A stretch of DNA of 64,000 bases, taken from assembly GCA_034522055.1 (NCBI GenBank), contig JAXHLS010000002.1, positions 2,747,549-2,811,548 on the forward strand, read 5' to 3'. The DNA is from Gammaproteobacteria bacterium (GTDB lineage Bacteria > Pseudomonadota > Gammaproteobacteria > JAABTG01). Below, one piece after another: positions 31,574 to 40,009 of this stretch. Below the pieces are notes generated by a model. It did not search any database and was not told the origin of the DNA. It worked only from the letters and a program-made list of their open reading frames with translations. The stretch's first letter is position 1. Every line of letters begins with the position of its first letter. The translations under genes were made by a program, and so were the position numbers.

Positions 31574-31963
31574 ATGAGACTGAATGCAATTGACGTCGGA
31601 ATCGATGGCGATGATGTGCGCTACCACGGTTGCGCGCTGAATCAGTGCACGGGTGAGGCACTTCGGTTTCAGTCTCGTGCAACGCTGAAAGGGCTGCTGA
31701 GTCAGCTCGAGAAGGTCAGCGACTACTTTGGCGGCATTGAACTGAATCTGTGTTACGAGGCGTCTTACTTGGGTTTCTCTCTTCAGCGCGATCTGTGTTT
31801 GCGAGGCGACGACTGCGAGGTGATTGCGCCGACAAATCGCTGCGAAGATTGGGAAGAGCGCACACCGCCTGCTACTCGCCAAGGCATTGATGTACTGGCG
31901 ATGCGCGGTCGTCTTGATGACCCGTCTGCCGTCTTTAAGTGCGCATGCCTACGGATATTATGA
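31574..31963 (+). pseudogene. IS110-family transposase, N-terminal remnant
   Basis: 129 codons. AIDVGIDGDDV at the start and LNLCYEASYLGFSLQRDLCLRGDDCEVIAPT in the middle match the DEDD catalytic N-terminal half of IS110 transposases. The C-terminal transposase_20 domain is absent and the final ~25 residues look unrelated. It sits directly upstream of the convergent integrase gene. Confidence 0.75.
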
Positions 31964-31972
31964 CATTCGACT

Positions 31973-33142
31973 TCAGTCGTTGGTTGCCCATTTATTCAGC
32001 ACCTTTTTGCCAGCATCGCCAGCATCATTCGGGATCCACCGATAGTAAACTCGCGCCGTAAAAGTCCAGTCCCTGTGCCCCATCTGCGCCGCGACCCACT
32101 GCGGCGACTCGCCCGCCATCAACGACATCGAGGCAAACGTGTGACGCATCTGGCCGGGAGGCCGGTAACGGACGCCAGCCCGCCGGCAAAGCGTATTCCA
32201 TTGCCGAGTGCGAAGCGCCTGGTCGCCTGTCCACCGTTCTCGCGTATGAGGATTCTGGAAAACTTCAGCGCCCTTCAGAAACGTATGTTCCTTCTGGGCC
32301 TTCAGGGCGGCAAGAGCCGGTGGCAGGAGGTTGACCGTGCGCTCGCCAGCTTCCGTCTTCGTGTCCTCGATTTCCTCCGCGTCCTGAGTGAGTGCGCCTT
32401 CGACGTAGATTCGATCGTTAATCCAGTCAACATTGCCCCACTTGAGGGCGAACAGCTCGGAGAGCCGTAGCCCCGTCCAGAACCCGAACTGGACCAGGTT
32501 CTGGAGCTGTCCCCTGGCGGCCCCGATCAGCGCAGTACGCTCCTCGTGGCTGAACGGGTCGATCTTGGACTTAGTGCTGGCTACCGATTCGCTCCGCGAC
32601 TTGCGGCGGCGAATGACCTTGTTCGCCATCGGGTGATTGTGGATGAGCTCTTGTTCCACAGCCTCGTTGAGAGCCCGCCGCAGGACGCTGAGCTTGTTGT
32701 TCTGGGTCTTTCCGCTCCAGCCTTGGGACTTGGCCCAGTCGCGGATCATGTGCCACTTCAGATCCGTGAGCGCGAGCTGACCGAACTCGGGGATGATCTG
32801 GTTGAAGACGATTCGCTTGTCGACGGTGCGGGTAGAGGCCTTCAAGTCCTTTTCCTCACCGCGCCACCAATCGGAAAGGAAACGCTCGACGGCAATCGTC
32901 GCGCCCGGCTGGTCGCTGAAGAGCGGTGCGCTCTTTGATTCCGGGAAGGTGGTCGCGTAGTCGAAGGTGCTTTTTTCGATCGCGTCTAGAATGGCAGCGC
33001 GATGGCGCTCGGCCCGCTTCAGGTTAGCGGGGGTGGGCTTGAGCTTGATCTTCTCGCGGCAACGCTTTCCCTGATAGGTGAAGGAGATCTCGATGGACGA
33101 GGCGCTGACTGCCCTGACACCCGTGCGAGGCTTTCTACCCAA
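31973..33142 (-). CDS. Tyrosine site-specific integrase (phage/ICE type)
   Basis: 389 residues. N-terminal arm-binding domain of the DUF3596 kind (MGRKPRTGVRAVSASSIEIS...GKRCREKIKL), a core-binding helix region, and a catalytic domain with Arg in WTGLRLSEL, HxxR-like MRHTFASMS, His in GHRDW and the nucleophile Tyr in ARVYYRW. All catalytic residues appear present. It overlaps the excisionase gene by 124 bases. A tRNA-Lys 3' end lies 0.5 kb beyond its start, which would be the attachment site. Confidence 0.92.
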   Translation of the reverse strand: MGRKPRTGVRAVSASSIEISFTYQGKRCREKIKLKPTPANLKRAERHRAAILDAIEKSTFDYATTFPESKSAPLFSDQPGATIAVERFLSDWWRGEEKDLKASTRTVDKRIVFNQIIPEFGQLALTDLKWHMIRDWAKSQGWSGKTQNNKLSVLRRALNEAVEQELIHNHPMANKVIRRRKSRSESVASTKSKIDPFSHEERTALIGAARGQLQNLVQFGFWTGLRLSELFALKWGNVDWINDRIYVEGALTQDAEEIEDTKTEAGERTVNLLPPALAALKAQKEHTFLKGAEVFQNPHTRERWTGDQALRTRQWNTLCRRAGVRYRPPGQMRHTFASMSLMAGESPQWVAAQMGHRDWTFTARVYYRWIPNDAGDAGKKVLNKWATND

Positions 33143-33303
33143 TGGTGATATCCATCCACGCTAATCAGAATTCTGCCGTCCGGGGCTTTGCTCCAAACCT
33201 GGCCCTCCAGCCATACGCCGTCCCTGAGTTTGGTGCGAATGGCATTCTCAGAGTACCCCGTCTCCTCTGAGAATTTACGAATTGTAACCCAGTTCACGGC
33301 CAC
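33019..33303 (-). CDS. Excisionase-like small DNA-binding protein
   Basis: 94 residues. MAVNWVTIRKFSEETGYSEN and later AIRTKLRDGVWLEGQVWSKAPDG show a winged-helix excisionase (MerR-like Xis) fold; the homology covers residues 1-60. The tail overlaps the integrase start in another frame and is low-complexity Ser/Pro/Arg, so the true end might be shorter and the present stop read through a mutated end. Immediately upstream of int, as usual for xis. Confidence 0.72.
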   Translation of the reverse strand: MAVNWVTIRKFSEETGYSENAIRTKLRDGVWLEGQVWSKAPDGRILISVDGYHHWVESLARVSGQSAPRPSRSPSPIRESVAARRSSSSPPPLT

Positions 33304-33675
33304 CGGTTACACCAGCGATGGAAAAGTCGGGACCGATGGTACAAGTATGACTCCACGGGGGTTGTGGTGGACGGCGCTTGCTTCGTGGAAACTGCTTGGT
33401 GCTAAGGTTGAATCGATCACGGTAGGCTTGAGGTGGATTCATTAATCATCTGATTTCTAAAAGGTATTGCAGCAAGGCAGCGGTTCCGAGAGTAAAGTCA
33501 AGGAAGTTGGCGTAGGTCGGAAGGTAGACTGCTTAGTGCCTACGCTGACCGTACTCATGCTATCTAATCCAGGGTCGGGAAAAATTCTGGATAGCGGGCC
33601 AAGGAGAGCCAGCTATTGGCCTTGAATCCAGTCGATCCACCGGCCAGGAGCGTCGAAAGGACGCTCAGGTATGGA
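33304..33675. other. Intergenic region upstream of xis, no gene seen
   Basis: 372 bases between the excisionase start and the tRNA-Lys fragment. No credible coding frame or tRNA 5' half is visible. As the region upstream of int/xis next to the attachment core, it would be expected to hold integrase arm sites, but I could not pick out clear repeats. Confidence 0.4.
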
Positions 33676-33722
33676 GACTCTTAATCAGTAGGTCGAAGGT
33701 TCGAATCCTTCACGGCCCACCA
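33676..33722 (+). tRNA. tRNA-Lys(CTT) 3' fragment, attachment-site core
   Basis: The last 47 bases of a tRNA-Lys are present: anticodon loop with CTT in GACTCTTAATC, T arm GAAGG-TTCGAAT-CCTTC, acceptor strand ACGGCCC-A-CCA. The 5' half is missing: the 29 bases that should supply the acceptor and D arms (33647 onward) do not fold. This is the usual scar of integration into a tRNA gene by a tyrosine recombinase, here next to int/xis. It is not a functional tRNA. Confidence 0.85.
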
Positions 33723-33854
33723 AAAAAATCAATAAGTTGCAAGAATAACCTTATATCACTATCAAGAATAATCTACCGGATTATCTACTAACGCTCCGGC
33801 AATAGTCCGACAGGAAGGACCCACATTCGGGTCACGAGCAAGGAGGCACCGGCC

Positions 33855-34228
33855 ATGCCCACCCTCCGCATCGCAATTACTCTTGTTCTTGGGGCCCTTG
33901 CCTTGCGGGCCCATTCTGCCCCGCAGTGCGACATCCGTGGCCAAGTGGTCCGGGGTGGATGGTGATACCCCGCAGCTGGCAGAGAGCCCCCAAGCGCGGT
34001 CGGTAAAGGTTCGGCTCGCCGACATCGACACCTCGGAACGCGACCAGGCATACGGTCGCGATGCCACCCAGCTGCTGCCCCGGCTCGCCTTCGGTCGTTC
34101 CCTGTGTGCGACCACCACCGTGGACCGTGGCGCAATTTCACACTGGCGACGAATGGAATAACGGCCAACTCGTGGCGGCCGGTGTCGCCTGGGTCAATCA
34201 GAAACACCGCGCCACCTTACCGCTGCAG
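33855..34228 (+). pseudogene. Staphylococcal-nuclease-like (SNase) gene remnant
   Basis: An AGGAGG site precedes ATG 33855, which starts a signal-peptide-like segment (MPTLRIAITLVLGALALRA) followed by PQCDIRGQVV. The frame then shifts: DGDTPQLAES...VRLADIDTSERDQAYGRDATQLLPRLAFGRSL, the SNase active-site region, continues in another frame, and NGQLVAAGVAWVNQKHRA in a third. At least two frameshifts are needed, and the 3' end is cut off by the REP-transposase unit at about 34229. The gene once encoded a secreted thermonuclease. Confidence 0.75.
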
Positions 34229-34234
34229 AATTAC

Positions 34235-34243
34235 GGTGACAGT
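34235..34243 (+). repeat. Target-site duplication GGTGACAGT, left copy
   Basis: The nine bases GGTGACAGT occur here and at 35526-35534, directly flanking the IS4-like element. Confidence 0.88.
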
Positions 34244-35525
34244 CTCAGGGATCCCCTCATTTTTAATCTCAACAATGACTTGCAACTTGTTGATCTGAAG
34301 ATCATTCTTGGAGTCCTCACAATCACCATGAGGACCGGCGATGAAAGCAGCACAGGCGCTTCGGCAGGATGACATCATCGAGTTCATTGATACGCTTTTC
34401 GACGGCGACTTGCACGCCAAGCGCGTGTTGTCGCTGGCGAACGCGGCCTGGGGGGTGCTGACCAGCGCTTCGCTGGCAGTGCATGCCATCGGTCAGGGTT
34501 TGGCGCATGCCCAGGGGACGCTGAGCAAGCATGGTGTGAAGCAGGTGGACCGGCTGCTGAGCAACCGCGGCATCAAACTCGCTAGGTTCTTTGCGTGCTG
34601 GGTGCCCTATGTTATCGGCGCACGTACCAAGGTGGTGGTGGCGCTGGACTGGACGAGCTTTGCCAATGACGGGCACGAGACGCTGGTGCTGTCGATGCTG
34701 ACCCGTCATGGTCGTGCCACACCGTTGCTGTGGCAGACGGTGGAGGCTGCCACCCTCAAGGGCCGGCAGACGGATTACGAGGATGCGTTGCTGTGTCGGC
34801 TCTATGAGGTGCTGCCGGCGGGGGTGGCGGTGACGATCGTGGCCGATCGGGGCTTTGCGGACTGCAAGCTGTTGAAGCTGCTGAGCGAGGAGTTGGGTTT
34901 CGGCTATGTGGTGCGGTTGCGCAGCCAGTATTACATCACCAACGCCAAGGGCGAGCGGCGCAAGGCAGCGAAGTGGGTGGGTACCCATGGCCGGGCGCGC
35001 ACGTTGCGCGATGCGACGCTGACCGACTCCCAAGCCCTGCCCGTGGCCACGGTCGTGTGTGTGCAGGCCAAGGACATGAAGGAGCCGTGGTGCCTGGCTG
35101 CCAGTGACCGCGAGGCGAAGGCGAAGACGCTCATCGGTTACTACGCCAAGCGCTGGGGGATTGAGACGAGCTTCCGCGACATCAAGGATCTGCGCTTCGG
35201 CATGGGGATGTCCTCGCTGCGGATCGGTCGCCCGGAGCGCCGCGACCGGTTGTTGCTGATCAGTGCACTGGCCATCGCCTTGCTGTCGCTGCTCGGTGCC
35301 GCGGGAGAGGCGTTGGGCTACGATCGCTGGCTGAAGGCAAATACCGTTAAGCGGCGTACCCACTCGCTGTTTCGCCAGGGACTGATGCTCTACGAACATA
35401 TTCCGAATTGGCCTGAGGAGCGATTGCGCCCGTTATTCGAGAAGTTCACCGAACTCCTCCACGAGCAACGCGTGTTCCGCGATGCCTTCGGTATTATTTG
35501 AGTTAAAAATGAGGGGATGCCTAAG
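34244..35525 (+). mobile_element. IS4-family insertion sequence, 1282 bp, apparently intact
   Basis: Left end CTCAGGGATCCCCTCATTTT matches the reverse complement of the right end, CTTAGGCATCCCCTCATTTT, with two mismatches over about 23 bases. The element is bounded by a 9-bp target duplication. It has landed inside the left palindromic repeat of the REP-transposase unit. Confidence 0.9.
34341..35501 (+). CDS. IS4-family DDE transposase
   Basis: 386 residues filling the element. DDE residues: D in VALDWTSFAND, D in VTIVADRGFAD, E in the YYAKRWGIETSFRDIKD (YREK-like) signature. The frame is uninterrupted and both ends plus target duplication are preserved, so the element looks recently mobile. 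Confidence 0.92.
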   Translation: MKAAQALRQDDIIEFIDTLFDGDLHAKRVLSLANAAWGVLTSASLAVHAIGQGLAHAQGTLSKHGVKQVDRLLSNRGIKLARFFACWVPYVIGARTKVVVALDWTSFANDGHETLVLSMLTRHGRATPLLWQTVEAATLKGRQTDYEDALLCRLYEVLPAGVAVTIVADRGFADCKLLKLLSEELGFGYVVRLRSQYYITNAKGERRKAAKWVGTHGRARTLRDATLTDSQALPVATVVCVQAKDMKEPWCLAASDREAKAKTLIGYYAKRWGIETSFRDIKDLRFGMGMSSLRIGRPERRDRLLLISALAIALLSLLGAAGEALGYDRWLKANTVKRRTHSLFRQGLMLYEHIPNWPEERLRPLFEKFTELLHEQRVFRDAFGII

Positions 35526-35534
35526 GGTGACAGT
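35526..35534 (+). repeat. Target-site duplication GGTGACAGT, right copy
   Basis: Second copy of the 9-bp duplication. When the IS is removed, the flanks join to TTACGGTGACAGTACATTTAA, the inverted partner of the repeats at 36263 and 36302. Confidence 0.88.
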
Positions 35535-35577
35535 ACATTTAATTGGCTCCCTCGCCGCCTCCGGTTAGCTTCGTTCC

Positions 35578-36237
35578 ATGGCTCGCCTCGCCCGCGTCGT
35601 TCTTTCGCATGTTCCGAATCACGTGACCCAGCGCGGCAACGGGCGGGCGCGGACGTTTTTTGAGGACGCGGACTATCACCTCTATCGGGACCTTCTGGCC
35701 GATCATGGCCGACAACACGGGGTCGGTATTTGGGGATGGTGCCTGATGCCGAACCACGTTCATCTGATCCTGACGCCGTCGGACAAGGACGGGCTGCGGG
35801 CAGTGCTGTCGCGGGTTCACCGGGTGTATGCCGGGCATGTTCATGCCCGCGAACGGCGCACTGGTCATTTCTGGCAGGGCCGGTTCGGGTGTGTGGCGAT
35901 GGACGAGGGACATCTGGTCGCGGCCATGGCCTATGTGGTGCTGAACCCCCTGCGGGCACGGCTGGTGGAAAAAGTGCAGGACTGGCCCTGGTCATCCATC
36001 CACGCCTACCTTCGTCCCGGTAAGGGGGATGGCGTGACGGACGTCGAGGCGCTGACGCCGTACCTGGTGGCCGCGAAGCAGATCATCGCTGCCGGCGGAG
36101 AAGACGCCCGGTTCGACGCCCTGCGCCGGTCGGAAACCATCGGCCGCCCCATTGGAAACGATGCCTTTCTGAGGCGGGTCGAGGAGCAGGTCGGGCGAAC
36201 GCTGAAGCCCGGCAAGCGGGGGCCGAAGCCGCGATAG
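35578..36237 (+). CDS. REP-associated tyrosine transposase (RAYT, Y1/HUH family)
   Basis: 219 residues. Opening ARVVLSHVPNHVTQRGNG is typical of this group. The HUH motif is MPNHVHLI (His-x-His) and the nucleophilic Tyr is in AYVVLNPLRA. The C-terminus is basic (KPGKRGPKPR). Palindromic REP-like sequences flank the gene on both sides in inverted orientation, as expected for RAYT units. Such proteins are single-copy, domesticated relatives of IS200/IS605 that process REP hairpins. Confidence 0.9.
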   Translation: MARLARVVLSHVPNHVTQRGNGRARTFFEDADYHLYRDLLADHGRQHGVGIWGWCLMPNHVHLILTPSDKDGLRAVLSRVHRVYAGHVHARERRTGHFWQGRFGCVAMDEGHLVAAMAYVVLNPLRARLVEKVQDWPWSSIHAYLRPGKGDGVTDVEALTPYLVAAKQIIAAGGEDARFDALRRSETIGRPIGNDAFLRRVEEQVGRTLKPGKRGPKPR

Positions 36238-36262
36238 GCGAGGCGGCGGTGATGGGTAGCGG

Positions 36263-36288
36263 AAATAAATGCACTGTCACCGTAATGC
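36263..36288 (+). repeat. REP-like flank of the RAYT unit, first copy
   Basis: A 26-base sequence beginning AAATAAATGCACTGTCACCG is repeated exactly at 36302-36327. It is inverted relative to the left flank (TTACGGTGACAGT at 34231 joined to ACATTTAA at 35535). Confidence 0.85.
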
Positions 36289-36301
36289 CCACCGTAATGC
36301 C

Positions 36302-36327
36302 AAATAAATGCACTGTCACCGTAATGC
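36302..36327 (+). repeat. REP-like flank of the RAYT unit, second copy
   Basis: Exact second copy of the 36263-36288 repeat, 39 bases downstream; short extra pieces (CACCGTAATGC) lie between and after. This marks the right boundary of the RAYT unit. Confidence 0.85.
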
Positions 36328-36707
36328 GTAATGCAAACGGACTTGAAAGCTGAACGGGCGGCAGTCGCTCATACAGGTACAGTAGCCGCGTCACCGAGCG
36401 CGTTACCTGCACCGTGGGGTTTTGCTTGGCCAGAAAAGAAACAATTCAGCAGTTTATGAAATGCTGAAGGAGCAGGGTTCCCAGATGCGCTCGCTTCTTC
36501 TATTTCCGAAACCTGACCCTCCGGCCGTCCTGGGCTAAAATCCCTCCTCAGGAGGGACCCCTGACCATGCTCAAATGTAACGTTTCGTGTTAACTTTCGC
36601 AGCATATCGTCGTATGTGCGGATAGTCTAACTCAATGGGATTTCGAGAACTGGAAACATAAGTCATCCCCCGTTGATGAACTACTGACATTCTTATAGGA
36701 GAGCACA
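36328..36707. other. Non-coding stretch with one perfect palindrome
   Basis: No convincing gene. A 17-base palindrome TCCCTCCT-C-AGGAGGGA occurs near 36540-36556. No T-run follows, so it is not an obvious terminator. Base composition drifts to AT-rich toward the small membrane gene. Confidence 0.4.
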
Positions 36708-36926
36708 TTGAACAGCATTAGCGACATCATTGGTTTTGTCAAAGGCGTACTTGCTTTTGCCATTATAGGCTCCTTGCTCATATACGCTGCGGGAGCAATA
36801 TACTACGGCGACTACGTGTTGGCGATGATCTTGCTATTTCCGTTTGCACTATTCATATTAATAATGGTGCCAATAATGATAATAAACGGAGATTGGTTCT
36901 ACAATTTCAACCGTCGGAAAGGTTGA
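36708..36926 (+). CDS. Small two-helix membrane protein, unknown function
   Basis: 72 residues from a TTG preceded by GGAGA at a good distance. Two hydrophobic stretches (residues ~13-31 and ~38-59, GVLAFAIIGSLLIYAAGAIY and VLAMILLFPFALFILIMVPI) and a short basic tail NFNRRKG predict an inner-membrane hairpin. The gene is clearly AT-richer than the NRPS region, suggesting a different origin. No family recognised. Confidence 0.5.
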   Translation: MNSISDIIGFVKGVLAFAIIGSLLIYAAGAIYYGDYVLAMILLFPFALFILIMVPIMIINGDWFYNFNRRKG

Positions 36927-37219
36927 CCTAACCATCCTCTACAGCATTTAATGTCCGCGCAGTCAAGGAAACACGCGGAGAACGAAGTCTAGGAAAAATA
37001 AACGCCCTTTTCACCTAAGTCCACCAGTAGTGGGACTGCTAATGACCCACCTGACACCCATTCAATATCCCTGATATTTGGCCTGCATTGCACTACTATC
37101 AACCAAAACTCGCCCTCTTCTCTCCACAGCCAGTTCCATTCCCGCTACCCGGCAAGGCGAAATCCTGCCACCTGCATAAGCCAGCATCTTGAGTTGAACC
37201 GTGTGTTTTTTCGGGATCG
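36927..37219. other. Intergenic, nothing recognised
   Basis: Between the small membrane gene and the end of the decayed IS91 transposase. Short frames here lack homology or ribosome sites. Confidence 0.35.
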
Positions 37220-38700
37220 TCAGTTGAACAGGCCCTTCTGCAGGCCAGCCGGCGGCGCCCGACTTTCGGGTAACGCCCTGGACTCGCGGGTTTCGGCTTT
37301 GTGCTTCAGGTGATCGAGGATCTGCTTGATCACCGCCGAATCCTCGATGCAGGCGATGACTCTGACGGCCCCGCCGCAGTCGCTGCATGTCTCACAATGT
37401 CGATATTGAATACACGCTTGAGCCGCTGTGCCCACGTCATCGACGCACGGCGTTCGACGGGTGTTGGCGTTTCATCCGTCGTCTTGGCTGGGTTGCCCTT
37501 GCCCCGCTTTGCCGGCGTCACTAACGCCCGGTGCTTGCTGTTGGGAGTAAACACCCCATGGAACCGGGTTAGGTTGACTCTGGGCCGGGGCACCAGCGCC
37601 GCCAGCCGGGCAATGGAATCCAGCGGCTCAAAGATCACATACGTGGTGCCGTCCCGGTACGGTGTCTTGAGCTGGTAACGGATGTTGCCATTGGGCGTCA
37701 GCGACAGGCGCTTCTCAGACACCGCCGGGCGACTGACGTAGCGACACAGCCGTTCGAGATTCGTACGTTCATCTGCCCGCGCCGCTACACCAGCATGCAG
37801 GCTGAAACCGGCGACCTTGCCGACAGCATCACCGAACGGATCCTGTGGATCACAGGCCGGCAGCGTCTGCAGCGTGAATACCTTGCGGCTCTGTCGAGGA
37901 CCGACTGTGCGATGCGGTAGGTGATCGAGCACCCCAGGAGCTGAGCCATCGGCCCCTCATCCATGGCATCCTCGGCGAGGTAACTATTCTCGGCGTCTCG
38001 TTCCAATAGGCCTTGCCGTTCCAGAAAGCGGCCCACACGGTGCGCGATGGTGTGCGTCAGTTGCGTGAGTTCGGCACTGGTCGGCGCCTTGACCCAGCGA
38101 AACCGAGCGCTGCTCTCGGGGCCATCGACGTACACCCCATCGAGAAACAGCATATGAAAGTGGATGTTGAGGTGATTCCGGGGATCCTGCCCTTCACCCC
38201 CCTCCGGGGCCGCCTTCGGCTGTTCAAAATCGTTCCAAGTGATTTTGTGAGCGCACTGCTGAAGCGCTGAATCAGCGTAACCGCACCGGTCTGCGCCGTC
38301 GTACGGCAGAACTCCGCCTGCTTGATCAGATGCGTGGCAATACAGCGGTAGACGATGCCCAGCACACGCCCCATGATCTCGGGCCAGCTGGCGAACAGAA
38401 AGCGCAATAGAATCGGGAAACTCAGCACCCACTGGCGAATGGGCTGCTCGGACAGCACCTCGTCGACCAACAGCGCCGCGCTTTCGGCCATGCGCCGCGC
38501 CCCGCAACTGGGGCAAAAGCCACTTCGTTTGCAACTGAAGGCAACCAGGCGCTCGGCGTGGCAGGACTCGCAGTGCACCCGCAGGAAGCCGTGCTCGAGA
38601 CGGCTGCATTTGAGATAGTCCTCGAACTCCCTCTGCACGGCAGCGGCCGGCCCTGCTCCGCCAAATGAGCGATGAACGTCGGGTAGTATTCTCCGTAGAG
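37220..38700 (-). pseudogene. IS91-family (Y2 HUH) transposase, decayed by several frameshifts
   Basis: Read on the minus strand in three successive frames. The zinc-ribbon N-terminus contains FCPSCGARRMAESAALLVDEVL and QWVLSFPILLRFLFA. The HUH region is NIHFHMLFLDGVY with GPESSARFRWV, followed by ERLCRYVSRPAVSEKRL...YQLKTPYRDGTTYVIF and a terminal CSDCGGAVRVIACIED. All are IS91 landmarks in the right order. Frame changes near 38240, 37930 and 37420 abolish a full-length product. Confidence 0.85.
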
Positions 38701-38747
38701 GCACAGCGGTCCACGCCGAGGGTCTTGTAATAGCCTTTATATTTCAT
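38700..38747 (-). pseudogene. cbpA/dnaJ-like 5' fragment
   Basis: MKYKGYYKTLGVDRCAS is the start of a CbpA-type J-domain protein (normally MKYKDYYKxLGVDRxAS). It breaks off after about 17 codons where the decayed IS91 begins. The rest of the gene is not in this window. A truncated host gene start captured at an IS91 boundary is the simplest reading. Confidence 0.6.
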
Positions 38748-38909
38748 CCTGAAGTATTTCTATGCTATTTATCAATAAGTTAAGAAGGACTTCTTGCTTA
38801 TTTTCTGAATTCTAAGTAAGGACCTGCACACAACGCATAGTAGGATTCTACTCCCTGTCTCTAAAGTCTCCCTCCAACCAGACGATAGCGTTAATGGACG
38901 GGTGAAGCC

Positions 38910-38928
38910 GAACCCACGAAGTGGGTTC
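38910..38928. promoter_or_regulatory. Perfect 8-bp stem hairpin upstream of a small gene
   Basis: GAACCCAC-GAA-GTGGGTTC ends 24 bases before the ATG at 38952. No T-run follows, so an operator or RNA structure in the leader is more likely than a terminator. Confidence 0.4.
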
Positions 38929-38951
38929 TACTTACAGTAGGAGGCTGTGTG

Positions 38952-39422
38952 ATGTCAGGAAGCATTGCAAAGGAACTGGACATTCAGGGAGCGGACCTAG
39001 TGGGCGACCTCTTCGACGACGCTTTCTTCGAAGCAATTAAACTTCTGTGGTTCGCTTGGAGTGAAGAGGACCACGGATACTTTCAAACAACCTACGAGAT
39101 TCAAAACGCTGACGGCGAGGCACTAAAGCTCAACGTCGAGCAGGTAGATTACAACTCATCAGAGGGCGACAACGGATACGGGGAGCATGTCATCCTTGTG
39201 TCGATCACGAACGATGAGGTCAATGCTACATCGGATACCACTGAGGTAGCTGACGGATGCTTCCTCGTTCAGATGATCGTGTTTGATCGAATGGGCTACA
39301 ACAGTGAGGAAATGGAGGAACCCACAGTCTCACACCATCTTGAAAAGGTTGTAGAGAGAAGATTGTTCATGGACTTCTTTTCATCAGAGCCGATCAGGTT
39401 TGTAAGCAAGGTGAGGGCATAG
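38952..39422 (+). CDS. Acidic protein of unknown function
   Basis: 156 residues from the ATG that has AGGAGG seven bases upstream; a GTG three bases earlier is less likely. The protein is acidic (SEEDHGYF, NSSEGDNGYGEH, EEMEEPT) with alternating beta/helix character and no recognised domain, signal or membrane segment. Its AT content exceeds that of the NRPS. It may form a unit with the two tiny frames that follow, and belongs to the accessory, mobile part of the region. Confidence 0.6.
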   Translation: MSGSIAKELDIQGADLVGDLFDDAFFEAIKLLWFAWSEEDHGYFQTTYEIQNADGEALKLNVEQVDYNSSEGDNGYGEHVILVSITNDEVNATSDTTEVADGCFLVQMIVFDRMGYNSEEMEEPTVSHHLEKVVERRLFMDFFSSEPIRFVSKVRA

Positions 39423-39424
39423 CA

Positions 39425-39475
39425 ATGTCGGAAGGTAACGAGAAGTCTAACCTCCTAGAGAATGTGGGTGGGTAG
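39425..39475 (+). CDS. Possible 16-residue peptide
   Basis: MSEGNEKSNLLENVGG then TAG. Its start lies two bases after the preceding stop, and its stop overlaps the GTG of the next frame by one base, which would give translational coupling. Could be chance. Confidence 0.25.
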   Translation: MSEGNEKSNLLENVGG

Positions 39476-39666
39476 TGAAGTGGACCGTCAACGAGGGTGA
39501 TGTTGAGGTTGAGGTCGAGCACATTGGATTCACTTCCGACTCCAGCAAGGTTGAGGAGTGGCGCAAAGGTCTTGCTGAGAAGGTATTCCTTTTCTCACAT
39601 TGGATGACAGATAGGCTGACTGACCCGGCAACATGCCAGCACAGATGGAACCAGTTGGAGAGGTGA
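39475..39666 (+). CDS. Small protein, unknown
   Basis: 63 residues from a GTG overlapping the stop of the 16-codon frame. Sequence opens KWTVNEGDVEVEVEHIGFTS, a beta-strand-rich start, then a helical charged part. No ribosome site of its own. No family recognised. Confidence 0.4.
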   Translation: MKWTVNEGDVEVEVEHIGFTSDSSKVEEWRKGLAEKVFLFSHWMTDRLTDPATCQHRWNQLER

Positions 39667-40009
39667 TTCGCCCCGGGAAAGAGTTCCTAGAAACTGCATT
39701 ACTAAATGTGTTCGCTTCTTCTCCAGGCGAAACCTGGACCAATTTCGCAATTAGGGCTAAACGACATTGCCACACGGGAGGCAGTGACTAGAAATCTGTC
39801 GAAGGCCCGTCAATGACGGTGAATGCTATGGACAGCCTTCCCGTACCTCGCGTGCCCCCGAGCACCGCACCGTATTTTTGGGATCGCGAGGAAATATTCC
39901 GTGTTTTAACACGGACACTTTTTAGTTATTCAGACTGTTATGTGCAACAAAAAGGGAAAATCAATGCTTAATTCAGAAGCATTAAGCATTAGATGCAAGA
40001 GAAATATGT
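39667..40009. other. Intergenic with an AT-rich palindrome
   Basis: No gene seen. CCGTGTT-TT-AACACGG (39899-39914) is a perfect palindrome about 95 bases before the GTG of the tandem-repeat gene; it could be an operator or, with the T-rich bases after it (ACACTTTTT), a weak terminator. Confidence 0.45.

Noticed and set aside
33647-33722. A complete tRNA-Lys gene
   Set aside because: Only the 3' 47 bases fit; the acceptor 5' strand and D arm are absent, so it is an attachment-site remnant.
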